DNA from: Saprospiraceae bacterium
Lineage (GTDB): Bacteria; Bacteroidota; Bacteroidia; Chitinophagales; Saprospiraceae
DNA: 64,000 bases
NCBI GenBank assembly: GCA_016715405.1
Contig: JADKAE010000003.1
Span: forward strand, 372,001 to 436,000
Direction: 5' to 3'
Positions 7,592 to 15,883 of this stretch are shown here, one piece after another. Position 1 is the stretch's first letter; the number at the start of each line of letters is the position of its first letter. A program made the translations under genes and the position numbers. Under the pieces are notes generated by a model, which saw nothing but the letters and a program-made list of their open reading frames with translations, was not told the origin of the DNA and did not search any database.

Positions 7592-8689
7592 GTGGCAAAA
7601 TACATTTACGAATACGAAAACTGGACAAATTTCACCTGGCAGGATACTGCTATTAATGCCATATTTGGAGAAGTCCGAAACCTACAGGGAAAAATAATCG
7701 GACAAATGAACACGCTTGGCTTTGCCACAAAAGCAGAAACCGCGCTTGCGACACTTACACTCGATGTGATTAAGTCATCGGAAATAGAAGGAGAAAAACT
7801 TGACTACCAACAGGTTCGTTCCTCGATTGCAAGGCGACTCGGTATTAACGTGGCTGGATTAGTTCCTTCCGACAGAAATGTGGAAGGGATTGTTGACATG
7901 ATGCTTGACGCAACTCAAAATTATCAAAAACCACTTACGGAGGAACGTTTACTCGGATGGCATTCCGCACTGTTCCCAGCCGGATTCAGCGGAATGCACA
8001 GAATAGAGGTTGGTCGCTACCGCTCCGGTGAAATGCAAATTGTTTCTGGCACAATAGGCAAAGAAAGGGTTCATTACGAAGCAGTTGCTGCCCGCAAGGT
8101 TAAGGAAGAGATGGACAAATTCCTTAATTGGTTCAATGATGATTTAAAAATTGACCCTGTGCTTAAAGCAGCTATCGCTCACTTTTGGTTTATTAGCATT
8201 CACCCCTTTGATGACGGCAACGGCAGAATTGCAAGGGCAATTTCTGATTTAATGCTTACCCGTGCCGACGGTAGCCCAGCACGTTTTTACAGTATGTCGA
8301 GCCAAATACTGGTGGAGCGTAAACAATACTATGAGGTATTACAGAAAGTTCAGCATAGCAGTGGTAATATTACTGATTGGTTAGACTGGTTTCTAAATTG
8401 CCTCAAAAATGCCTTATTAGCAACTGAGCACACCTTACAAAAACTACTGCGTAAAACTGAGTTATGGAAAATTCACGAAAACACCGAATTAAACGAACGA
8501 CAACGATTGGTGCTTAACAAATTATTTGATGGATTTGAAGGCGAATTAAAATCATCCAAATGGGCAAAAATCGCCAAATGTTCGCCAGACACAGCTTTGA
8601 GAGACATAAAAGACTTGATAGAAAAGGGGATTTTACGACAAGAACAACAAGGGGGGCGAAGCACAAATTATGAACTGGCAGACTTCTAA
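7592..8689 (+). CDS. Fic family protein (AMPylator), class II, second paralogue
   Basis: About 365 residues, homologous to the upstream Fic gene along its whole length. It has the same N-terminal segment (YIYEYENWTNFTW), an inhibitory motif SSEIEG (about 62-67), an intact catalytic motif HPFDDGNGRIAR near 203-214 and a winged-helix C-terminus (CSPDTALRDIKDLIEKG). I chose GTG at 7592. A TTG further upstream (7568) lies inside the -7 box and cannot be the start, and GTG here aligns with the start of the first Fic gene. The two proteins have clearly diverged in sequence, so they are not a recent duplication. This copy is less AT-rich. Targets are unknown. Confidence 0.9.
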   Translation: MAKYIYEYENWTNFTWQDTAINAIFGEVRNLQGKIIGQMNTLGFATKAETALATLTLDVIKSSEIEGEKLDYQQVRSSIARRLGINVAGLVPSDRNVEGIVDMMLDATQNYQKPLTEERLLGWHSALFPAGFSGMHRIEVGRYRSGEMQIVSGTIGKERVHYEAVAARKVKEEMDKFLNWFNDDLKIDPVLKAAIAHFWFISIHPFDDGNGRIARAISDLMLTRADGSPARFYSMSSQILVERKQYYEVLQKVQHSSGNITDWLDWFLNCLKNALLATEHTLQKLLRKTELWKIHENTELNERQRLVLNKLFDGFEGELKSSKWAKIAKCSPDTALRDIKDLIEKGILRQEQQGGRSTNYELADF

Positions 8690-8708
8690 AAGTAAAAAAA
8701 ACCGCTCC

Positions 8709-9350
8709 ATGCCCACCAAAACACTCGCATCAATCTCACTAATCATACTAACCTGCTCCTGCACCAACTACTACCGCCACCTGGAGCCCGCCGCTGCCGA
8801 AAAAACAGCACAAGCCGGAATATTTACCCAACAAACAGACGGCCTGGCCTACGACACCAATGTGCGCTTTCGCAAGATAGAGGTCAGCGGCATCCTCTTT
8901 ATTCAGCCGCAGGATAGCAGCAGCTACCGAATGGCGATGACGACCAAAATGGGGCAGAAAATTTTTGACTTTACGCTCACCCCGCAAAATTTTACGGTCA
9001 ATTATTGCTTTCCGCAACTCAATCGGAAACTGGTACTGCAATTGCTGGAAGCCGATCTGCGCCTGTTGACGGAACATTTCGACAGCCTGTCAGCCGCTTC
9101 GGCATTCACGGATACAAAGCGCGGGCAAACTGTATTTCGGATAAAAAAGGGAAAGTCGTACCTTTACTTCCGGTATGACAACCACGAGTAACAACCGGCG
9201 GGCATAGAAAGCGGCAGCAAACGACGCCCGAAAATTATTGCCGGACTGGCGGACTACGAAGGGGCCTTGCCACACCGCATCAAGCTCGAACACCGGATGA
9301 TTTTTCCGCTCCGGCTCGACTTGTCCTGGGTTTCACTCAATGATGAATAA
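8709..9350 (+). CDS. LolB/DUF-type outer-membrane lipoprotein, interrupted by an in-frame TAA
   Basis: The ATG at 8709 starts a lipoprotein signal (SLIILTCSC), so the mature protein is lipid-anchored at Cys16 or Cys18. The middle looks like a half-barrel of the LolA/LolB type: VSGILFIQPQ, MAMTTKMGQKIFDFTLT. A TAA at 9189-9191 stops the frame, yet the same frame stays open to 9350 and encodes a sensible ending, ADYEGALPHRIKLEHRMIF then SWVSLNDE, the usual last strands of such proteins. Either a base or compensating indels are wrong in the sequence, or the gene is broken. Lipoproteins of this kind recur in flexirubin/aryl-polyene clusters, where they may help place the lipid pigment in the outer membrane. 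Confidence 0.65.
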
Positions 9351-9359
9351 GAAGCAATT

Positions 9360-9731
9360 ATGCTGGCAGACGATTTTTTTACTATAAAAATAATACAAAA
9401 CGACGCCGGAAAAAGCCATGCCCGGCTGCGGCTCAACGCCGACCATGCGATCTTCCAGGGCCACTTTCCGGGCAACCCGGTCGTGCCCGGCGTTTGTATG
9501 GTGCAAATGCTGAAAGAACTGGTAGAAACCAGCCTCGGCCGAAGCCTGCAACTGGAAAAAGCGCCGATGATCAAATATCTGGCTATCCTGCAACCGGCCC
9601 AGCACCCCGAAATCGACGCCACTTATGACATGGCGGAACTGCCGGAAGGGAAAGTGCAGGTATCCGGACAAATAACCGACGCCGAGTTAACTTTTTTTAA
9701 ATTCAAGGGCATTTTTCATGCACAATCCTGA
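9360..9731 (+). CDS. 3-hydroxyacyl-ACP dehydratase (FabZ/ApeI-like hot-dog fold)
   Basis: This 123-residue single hot-dog domain protein bears the FabZ-type signature HAIFQGHFPGNPVVPG (about 30-45), with the catalytic His in GHFPG. It removes water from a 3-hydroxyacyl-ACP to make an enoyl chain. In polyene clusters such dehydratases produce the conjugated double bonds. The start ATG 9360 lies 9 bases after the lipoprotein stop. The 3' end overlaps the glycosyltransferase start by 14 bases. Family is secure; substrate is inferred from the ketosynthases and ACP of the cluster. Confidence 0.88.
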   Translation: MLADDFFTIKIIQNDAGKSHARLRLNADHAIFQGHFPGNPVVPGVCMVQMLKELVETSLGRSLQLEKAPMIKYLAILQPAQHPEIDATYDMAELPEGKVQVSGQITDAELTFFKFKGIFHAQS

Positions 9732-10938
9732 CTACCCATCGCTCTTTGATCGCTGGAAAACCTGTGTGGTTATCCCCACCTACAACAACGCCGGCACCCT
9801 GCAACAGGTGATCGAATCGGTATGGGCCTATACCCGCCATATCATCGTGATAAACGACGGTTCTACCGACGACACCACCGCCATTTTGTCGGACTGGGCA
9901 GACCGCATCGCCGTACACCACCTCCCCAAAAACAGCGGCAAAGGTATCGCCCTGCGCAAAGGCTTCGAATTGGCCATAGCCAGGGGGTATGAACGCGCCA
10001 TAACCATTGATTCCGACGGGCAGCACAGAGCCTCCGACCTGCCCCGCTTCCTCGAATCCCTCGAAAAATACCCCGACGCGCTGATGGTCGGCGCCCGCAA
10101 TATGGGCCAGGATAACGTGCCGGGCGCCAGCAGTTTTGGACACAAATTTTCCAACTTCTGGTACCAGGTCATGACCGGCAGGCAACTGCCCGATACGCAA
10201 TCGGGGTACCGGCTTTATCCGCTAAAGCCCCTGCAGGGCATGCGGCTGTTTACAACCAAATACGAACTGGAAATGGAAACGCTGGTGCGGCTGAGCTGGC
10301 TGGACATACCGGTACTGCCCATCCCCATCGACGTATACTATCCGCCGCAGGGCGAGCGCATCACCCACTTCCGAAAAATACCCGATTTCTCGCGCATTTT
10401 TGCCCTCAATACGCTGCTGGTAGTCATCGCCATATTTTACGAGCGGCCCCTGGCTTTCCTCCGGGAATTCAAAAAAAAAAGCGCCCGTGATTTTATAAAG
10501 ACTTACGTATTCGACAGCAACGAAACCAACCGCGAGATCACATACGCCGTCATGCTGGGCTTATTTATCGGCGTTTCCCCGTTTTGGGGCTACCAGATCA
10601 TGCTGGTCATCTTTTTCTGCGTATTGCTGAAGCTCAACAAGGTCATTGCCCTGGTGGCGGCGCATATCAGCATCCCGCCCATGATCCCGTTTATCCTTTA
10701 CGGCAGTTACAAAATAGGCCAGCTTGTATTACACGGCAGCTTTGTGGCCGATAGCGTAGCCTTTAGCAAGTCTATGGCTTTCAGCGACATCAAACACCAT
10801 TTTTTCCAATACCTGGTGGGCAGTCTTGCACTCGGAATTGCCTTGGCCGCCCTTGCCGGCTTGATCATGTACCCCCTGCTATGGCTATTGCGGCCCCAAA
10901 AGCAAATAGCAAACCCCGACAATAGCGAAGCAATATGA
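9718..10938 (+). CDS. Glycosyltransferase family 2 fused to a DUF2062 membrane domain
   Basis: 406 residues. The N-terminal GT-A domain (about 15-235) shows VVIPTYNNAGTL, the nucleotide-sugar motif VINDGSTDDT, and the DxD-like TIDSDGQHR. The C-terminal part (about 260-390) is a DUF2062 domain with several membrane helices (YAVMLGLFIGVSPFWGYQ). It probably moves an activated sugar or polar group onto a lipid at the inner membrane. This fusion is common in flexirubin/aryl-polyene-like clusters. It overlaps both neighbours (dehydratase by 14 bases, AcpS by 4), so it belongs to the same transcript. Confidence 0.88.
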   Translation: MHNPDYPSLFDRWKTCVVIPTYNNAGTLQQVIESVWAYTRHIIVINDGSTDDTTAILSDWADRIAVHHLPKNSGKGIALRKGFELAIARGYERAITIDSDGQHRASDLPRFLESLEKYPDALMVGARNMGQDNVPGASSFGHKFSNFWYQVMTGRQLPDTQSGYRLYPLKPLQGMRLFTTKYELEMETLVRLSWLDIPVLPIPIDVYYPPQGERITHFRKIPDFSRIFALNTLLVVIAIFYERPLAFLREFKKKSARDFIKTYVFDSNETNREITYAVMLGLFIGVSPFWGYQIMLVIFFCVLLKLNKVIALVAAHISIPPMIPFILYGSYKIGQLVLHGSFVADSVAFSKSMAFSDIKHHFFQYLVGSLALGIALAALAGLIMYPLLWLLRPQKQIANPDNSEAI

Positions 10939-11306
10939 TATGGGGTATCGGCATCGATATTATAGAAGTGGAACGCGTGGCGCAAAAAGTAGATAAGCCG
11001 GGCTTCAAGGAGCGGGTATTTACCGAAAGGGAAATAGCCTACTGCGACACTTTTTACCTGCGCGCCGAGCGTTATGCCGCCCGTTTTGCGGCAAAAGAGG
11101 CTTTTTTTAAAGCAATGGGCACCGGCTGGATGGGCGCTTTTTCATTTAATGAGGTAGAAATCGTGCACAATCCGGCCGGAAAACCTGAAATTGTGCTCCA
11201 CGGCGAAGTGAAACAATTTGCCGCCGAGCAGGCCTTTGTCAACATCCAATTGTCGATGTCGCATATCAAAGAAACGGCTGCGGCATATGTTATTATTGAA
11301 GTTTAG
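10935..11306 (+). CDS. acpS: Holo-[acyl-carrier-protein] synthase
   Basis: A 123-residue 4'-phosphopantetheinyl transferase of the trimeric AcpS type. It moves the phosphopantetheine arm from CoA to the Ser of an ACP. The magnesium-binding motif GIDIIEVERV is at the N-terminus, and ERYAARFAAKEAFFKAMG carries the second conserved Glu. The ATGA overlap with the previous gene indicates coupling. A dedicated copy makes sense because the cluster has two carrier proteins (246-512 and 11530-11790). Whether it is the only AcpS in the genome cannot be told. Its stop codon TAG (11304-11306) lies within the first TTTAG repeat unit of the following hairpin. Confidence 0.93.
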   Translation: MIWGIGIDIIEVERVAQKVDKPGFKERVFTEREIAYCDTFYLRAERYAARFAAKEAFFKAMGTGWMGAFSFNEVEIVHNPAGKPEIVLHGEVKQFAAEQAFVNIQLSMSHIKETAAAYVIIEV

Positions 11307-11510
11307 GAGGGTTTAGCGATTGGGTTTAGCGATTGGGTTTAGCGATTGGGTTTAGCGATTGTTTAGCGATTGGTTTAGCGATTGGGTTTAGCGATTGGGT
11401 TTAGCTGTATGTTTAGAAAACTAAACCCTATCGCTAAACTGCGCATGCACTAAACCCTATCGCTAAACTGCCGAAGGCACTAAACTCTATCGCTAAACAG
11501 TTACAAAAAA
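11301..11510. repeat. TTTAG-family tandem-repeat hairpin, copy 2
   Basis: The ascending arm consists of about seven units of TTTAGCGATTGGG, some with one or two bases missing. The descending arm is its reverse complement, CTAAACCCTATCGCTAAA, repeated three times and separated by the mini-palindromes TGCGCATGCA and TGCCGAAGGCA. The GGG runs are spaced by about 10 bases. The element fills the whole gap between acpS and the next operon; no other promoter-like motif is visible in it. Confidence 0.88.
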
Positions 11511-11529
11511 ACGAAACAAACTGATAAAC

Positions 11530-11790
11530 ATGGCTTTAGTAATCGAACAGGACGTCATCTGCCAGAAACTATGTGAATTTATCCAGGCCAACCTGGTGGC
11601 GCCGGGTGTTGGGGTGAGCCCAAACACCTCCCTGACCCAACTTGGACTTGATTCTTTTTCTATAATTGAAATCGTCTTATTTATAGAGCGGCAATACGGA
11701 CTTACGCTACCCGATGTGGCGTTGAGCAAAGAAAACATCGAATCGCCCCAGTCCTTTGCCGCCTGTGTGCACCACTATATCACACTATGA
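11530..11790 (+). CDS. Second carrier protein (ACP/PCP)
   Basis: An 86-residue carrier protein with the phosphopantetheine Ser in QLGLDSFSIIEIVLFIERQYG (Ser42). It differs clearly from the first ACP of the window. It overlaps the condensation-like gene by 4 bases (ATGA), which ties it to that enzyme and to the downstream AMP-dependent ligase. A discrete carrier next to a discrete ligase and condensation enzyme suggests it is loaded with an adenylated acid or amino acid and donates it to an acceptor. It is the first gene of the second operon. Confidence 0.9.
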   Translation: MALVIEQDVICQKLCEFIQANLVAPGVGVSPNTSLTQLGLDSFSIIEIVLFIERQYGLTLPDVALSKENIESPQSFAACVHHYITL

Positions 11791-13082
11791 ATGAACAGTT
11801 GCCGCAGAGGCTTCCGCTCAATGGTTCCGATTATTTCCAATTGTTTCTCGACAGGCATCACCGCGCTACGGGGCCTATGGGCAATGTAAGCCGCTTTGCT
11901 ATATATCTGGACAAGCTCCCCGACCCCTCGGCCCTCGAATCCCGCATCAACGGCGACCCCCTGCTCTGTTGGCTCCACAACTTGCGCCTGAAAACGGGCT
12001 TGCCGTTTCAACTACCCCGATGGCAACAAAAACAAGGCCCGCCTGTCGCTATTCCATTGCGTTTATACCTCACTGACCTCTTGCCGCGCGAACTGCCGGC
12101 GACCGTCTGGTCGGCTGACTTTCGGGCCAAAAGCGAGGCGCCGTTCCGTTTCGACCTGGTAAAATATAGCTCGGGGCAGGCGGCGCTCGTATTTTCGTGG
12201 AATCATATCCTGCTGGACGCCCGCGGCGCCGAATTGCTGGTCAGACAGCTGGGCGTACCGGCCTCAGATGCGGCAGAAGTGCAGTATTTTGCGCCGCCCG
12301 AGCCGCCGCTGCCCGTGATGGAAAGTCTGCAACACGCCCGGAAAGTAAAAGACTTCCTGCTCGACGGCACCAGAATAAAACCCGCCTTGTTGACGGGGAG
12401 GCCTACGCGTGAACACAACCGTTTTCATATCATCGATTTTACAGAAGCAGAAAGTCGACAAGTAGAAGCCAACTGCCAAAAACACCTTGCCCGCTTCGGC
12501 AAAAGCCCGGTATTGTTGGCGGCCACGTTGCGCGCTTATCAACACATATTGGATGAGCAGGCTAGCGCCGAGCAGCAATTTTGGGTGCCCATACCCCAGG
12601 ATCAACGCCGAAAAGGCGTAGCCGGGCCCGTCATCGGCAATCAGGTCTCTTACCTGTTCTACCGCCTGCGATCGCCTCATCTGGCCGATTTGCAGACCGC
12701 CGTCGATGAGATTAGCGCACAAATGGTATCCCAGATGCGGGCGGGCATCCCCAAAAGCTATCACATTATGATGGAACTCGTGCGCCGCATGCCCATGGCA
12801 TTGTACAGCCACCTCACCAAATCGCCCACCAAAGGCATGCTGGCCAGTTTATTCTTCTCCGACACCGGTCATTCGCTCGACGACTTCACCGACTTTGCCG
12901 GATGTACCGTCACTGATGCTATTCATTATCCGCCCAGCGCGGGTATTCCGGGATTTACTACTATCTTTATGTCGGTACAAAACCGGCTGCGCGCCGTCAT
13001 CGGCTACACCGCCGATAGCGCCGGCGGCGATAAGCGGGCGCGATTTGAGCGCTTTTTGCGTAACGATTTACTTGGGTTATGA
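11787..13082 (+). CDS. Stand-alone condensation-domain-like acyltransferase
   Basis: 431 residues. The fold is recognisable from a condensation-type active site, NHILLDARGAE (His140, Asp144, Gly147), in the place of HHxxxDG of NRPS condensation domains and PapA/wax ester synthase-type acyltransferases. Further down, FWVPIPQDQRRKG and GPVIGNQVSYLFYRL match the second half of the fold. It would transfer an acyl or aminoacyl group from the adjacent carrier protein to an amine or alcohol. There is no signal peptide. It overlaps both neighbours by 4 bases. Acceptor and donor are unknown. Confidence 0.75.
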   Translation: MNEQLPQRLPLNGSDYFQLFLDRHHRATGPMGNVSRFAIYLDKLPDPSALESRINGDPLLCWLHNLRLKTGLPFQLPRWQQKQGPPVAIPLRLYLTDLLPRELPATVWSADFRAKSEAPFRFDLVKYSSGQAALVFSWNHILLDARGAELLVRQLGVPASDAAEVQYFAPPEPPLPVMESLQHARKVKDFLLDGTRIKPALLTGRPTREHNRFHIIDFTEAESRQVEANCQKHLARFGKSPVLLAATLRAYQHILDEQASAEQQFWVPIPQDQRRKGVAGPVIGNQVSYLFYRLRSPHLADLQTAVDEISAQMVSQMRAGIPKSYHIMMELVRRMPMALYSHLTKSPTKGMLASLFFSDTGHSLDDFTDFAGCTVTDAIHYPPSAGIPGFTTIFMSVQNRLRAVIGYTADSAGGDKRARFERFLRNDLLGL

Positions 13083-14361
13083 ATATTTCGTCATCCCAAC
13101 CACTACTCACCCAACCCGACGTATTGATCGTCGGTGGAGGCATAGCCGGCCTTGGCGCCGCTTTTGGCGCTGCGGAAGAAGGCGCCAGAGTCGCCCTGCT
13201 GGAAAAAAACGGTTTCCTGGGTGGCAAAGCCACTGCGGCATATGTGGGTACGGTTTGTGGATTGTACTACCGCAGCGAATCGCCGCGACCCCGTTTTGTG
13301 ATGGGCGGCCCTATCAAGGCTTTTGCCGATCAATTACAGGCACAAAGCCGTACGCGCCCAATCTCCTACCGGAATGGGCTTCATTTTCTTCCCTACGACC
13401 GCTTTGCCTTTCTTTTTATTTGTGATAAATGGGCCATGCAATATGCCGATTCTATCGGTTTGCATGCTTATGTGCACGGACTCTCCGTTGAAGAAAGGCA
13501 AATTACAGCGGTCAATGCGCTCGTATACCACCAGCCAGTAGTCTTTATGCCGCGCACCGTAGTAGACACCAGCGGAGAAGCCGTAATTGCCCGGCTTTCG
13601 GGTATGTCCATGCTCAAAAGCGACGAATACCAGGCCTCCGCGCTGGTATTTTCCTTGTTGGGTTTGGCTCCGGTAGACCAAAACACCATCAGCCTGGCTT
13701 TAATCAGGCTCGTGCAGAAAGGTATAGCAAGCGAAGATCTGCCCCCCGATTGCGGGCGCCTCGTCCGTCGTGCCCGGCTCCGTAAAAACGGAAAAGCCCT
13801 ATTCAAACTGGGCATTCCCTCAGCGTAAACGACAAGCTCAACCAAATTACCTACATTGAATTATACGCCCGTCAACTGGTACGGCAGGCGATAACCTACC
13901 TGCAGATGCAAAGCGAAATATTTCGCGACGCCCAGCTCGAAATTCTCGCCCCCGAGGTAGGCATTCGCACCGGGCCGCGCCACGAAGGGCGCTACCTGCT
14001 CACAGAATCCGATGTGTTGACTTGTCGCAAAAACAGCGACACCATAACCCGCGGCGCCTGGCCCATAGAGAAGTGGGCGCCGGGCGACAACCCCGTGATG
14101 ACCTACTTTGCCCTTGACGATTACTACGATATTCCCGCCGATGCCCTGCAATCGGCGCAGCTCGACAACCTTTTTTTTGCGGGCCGCAACATCTCTGCCG
14201 ACGAAGAGGCCGTTGCCAGCGCCCGTGTAATAGGCACCTCGCTCGCCACGGGTTATGCCGCCGGCCGACTGGCAGCCGCTCAGGCGCTGGGCAAACCACG
14301 CGAGCAAACCATTGCCGCCATCCAGCGAGCGCTTGAAATCACCTACACCGCACCCTCCTGA
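13079..14361 (+). CDS. FAD-dependent oxidoreductase (FAD_oxidored family), frameshifted
   Basis: The protein has about 427 residues once joined. The N-terminus has the dinucleotide-binding motif LIVGGGIAGLGAAFGA (about 16-31) and GGKATAAYVGTVCGLYY. The C-terminus has a second FAD-contact motif, LFFAGRNISADEEAVASARV, followed by GTSLATGYAAGRLAA. These match the PF12831-type flavoproteins related to fumarate-reductase-like and halogenase-like oxidoreductases. The frame breaks near 13757-13790 and again near 13826; a corrected reading passes through SSVVPGSVK and IPSAVNDKLNQ. It starts 4 bases inside the condensation-like gene. Within the operon it may oxidise the carrier-bound substrate or the final product; this is inference. 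Confidence 0.75.
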
Positions 14362-14362
14362 T

Positions 14363-15844
14363 ATGAAGGCACAAGACCTCCTGTTTCAAGCCGCCCGCCA
14401 ATGGCCCCGGCACATCGCCATCTACGATACCCTCGGCGCAATGACCTACGACGAACTGGCACAAACCGTGCGCCGGTTCAGCCGGTTTCTGAGCGATTCC
14501 GGGGTGCAACCCGGCATGGGGGTAGGCGTTTTGGGCGACAATAGCCGGCACTTCATCGCCTGGGTTTTTGCTGTAATGGACGCCGGCGCAGTCGTCATGC
14601 CCATCTCCAGCCAGCTCAAAGCCGGCGAACTGGCCGATATCCTGCAGACCGCCCGGCTACACGCCATAATTGAAGAAAAAAATACAGCGCTATCCGCACA
14701 ACTTCCCGTGGTTGCCGGCGAAGCAGGCTGGCAACTGGCCATTAACCCTACCGTCGACACGCAGCAGCCCTTTGCACCCCAGGTGCCGGAGGCTGCCCTG
14801 GTGCGCTTCACCTCGGGAACCACGGGCGTATCGAAAGGCGTCATCCTCTCGCACGCCTCCATCGAAGAGCGCACCGCTGCGGCCAACAAAGTGCTGGAAC
14901 TGGGCGCCGGAGACGTAGTGGTATGGATTTTACAAATGGCCTACCATTTTGTAGTGTCTATCATCCTCTACCTGCGCTACGGCGCCTCCATAGCCATCTG
15001 CGACAACTTCATTGCCGATACGATTATCGAGACAACCAACCGCTACGGGGGCAGCTTTTTGTATGCTTCGCCCATGCACATCCGCTTATTAGCCAACGAC
15101 CGCAGCGACAGGCTGATGCCCAGCCTGCGGCGCGTGATATCCACCTCCACCGGTCTGGCCGTGGCCGACAACCAGGCCTTTACCGGGCGCTGGGGATTGC
15201 CCGTAGCACAGGCCTACGGCATCATCGAAATCGGTTTGCCCATCGTCAACCTGGCGCATGCCGGGGATGCGCCCGGCGCCGTAGGATATGCCCTGCCCGA
15301 CTACCGGATTGGCATCCTCGACGAGCAACTTCAAGAGCTGCCCGATGGAGAAACCGGGCAGTTGGCCATCAGAGGGCCCGGATTGTTTGCCGCCTACCTG
15401 CAGCCGCCCAAATTGCGAGAGGACATCCTGCAGAACGGCTGGTTTCTCACCGGCGACCTGGCCTCACGCCGCCCCGACGGACTGCTCACCATCGAAGGCC
15501 GCAAAAAAAGCATGATCAATGTGTCGGGCAACAAAGTTTTTCCCGAAGAAGTCGAAGCTGTATTAGACACCCACCCTGCCGTGGCGCTGAGCCGCGTCAA
15601 GGGAGCCCCCCACCCTTTTCTCGGAGAATGTGCAAGTGCCGAGGTTGTCTTACATCCCGGCGCCGAAGTCGACGCCGAAACCCTCATCACCTATTGCCGC
15701 CAACGCCTTTCTACCTACAAAGTACCCCAGCGCCTCGCTTTCGTCGACACGCTGCCCATGACGGATAGCGGGAAGGTGAGGCGGATTAGGAGGACATCCA
15801 ACAGTGAGGGCTTAAAAGATCAGCAGTTAGCAACCAACCGCTAA
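14363..15844 (+). CDS. AMP-dependent acid-CoA/carrier ligase (ANL family)
   Basis: About 493 residues from ATG 14363, which lies 1 base after the previous stop. It activates a carboxylic acid as an adenylate and loads it on CoA or on a carrier protein. The P-loop-like motif RFTSGTTGVSKG (148-159), WFLTGDLASRRPDG, the hinge GRKKSMINVSGNKVFPEEVE and the catalytic C-terminal Lys in MTDSGKVRR are all present. The stand-alone carrier protein at 11530 is the likely acceptor. After SGKVRRIRR the C-terminal tail (TSNSEGLKDQQLATNR) is encoded by the start of a hairpin repeat, so the native stop may have been lost or moved. Substrate cannot be predicted with confidence. Confidence 0.88.
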   Translation: MKAQDLLFQAARQWPRHIAIYDTLGAMTYDELAQTVRRFSRFLSDSGVQPGMGVGVLGDNSRHFIAWVFAVMDAGAVVMPISSQLKAGELADILQTARLHAIIEEKNTALSAQLPVVAGEAGWQLAINPTVDTQQPFAPQVPEAALVRFTSGTTGVSKGVILSHASIEERTAAANKVLELGAGDVVVWILQMAYHFVVSIILYLRYGASIAICDNFIADTIIETTNRYGGSFLYASPMHIRLLANDRSDRLMPSLRRVISTSTGLAVADNQAFTGRWGLPVAQAYGIIEIGLPIVNLAHAGDAPGAVGYALPDYRIGILDEQLQELPDGETGQLAIRGPGLFAAYLQPPKLREDILQNGWFLTGDLASRRPDGLLTIEGRKKSMINVSGNKVFPEEVEAVLDTHPAVALSRVKGAPHPFLGECASAEVVLHPGAEVDAETLITYCRQRLSTYKVPQRLAFVDTLPMTDSGKVRRIRRTSNSEGLKDQQLATNR

Positions 15845-15870
15845 GCCCCTGACTGCTGATTGCTGACTGC
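15823..15870. repeat. Hairpin of short repeats (GCAGTTAGCAA/TTGCTGACTGC)
   Basis: GCAGTTAGCAA (15823-15833) faces TTGCTGACTGC (15860-15870) with one mismatch, and the right side contains the tandem GACTGCTGATTGCTGACTGC. It lies between two convergent genes and includes the stop codon of the ligase. It probably acts as a bidirectional terminator-like structure. Confidence 0.6.
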
Positions 15871-15883
15871 ATGCCCCAACCCC

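Noticed and set aside
8709..9350. Stop-codon recoding (selenocysteine/pyrrolysine) in the lipoprotein
   Set aside because: The codon is TAA, which is not used for either, and no recoding structure is visible.
11301..11510. CRISPR array, suggested by regularly repeated units
   Set aside because: Units are contiguous 10-13-mers without unique spacers, followed by their own reverse complement; no cas gene is near.
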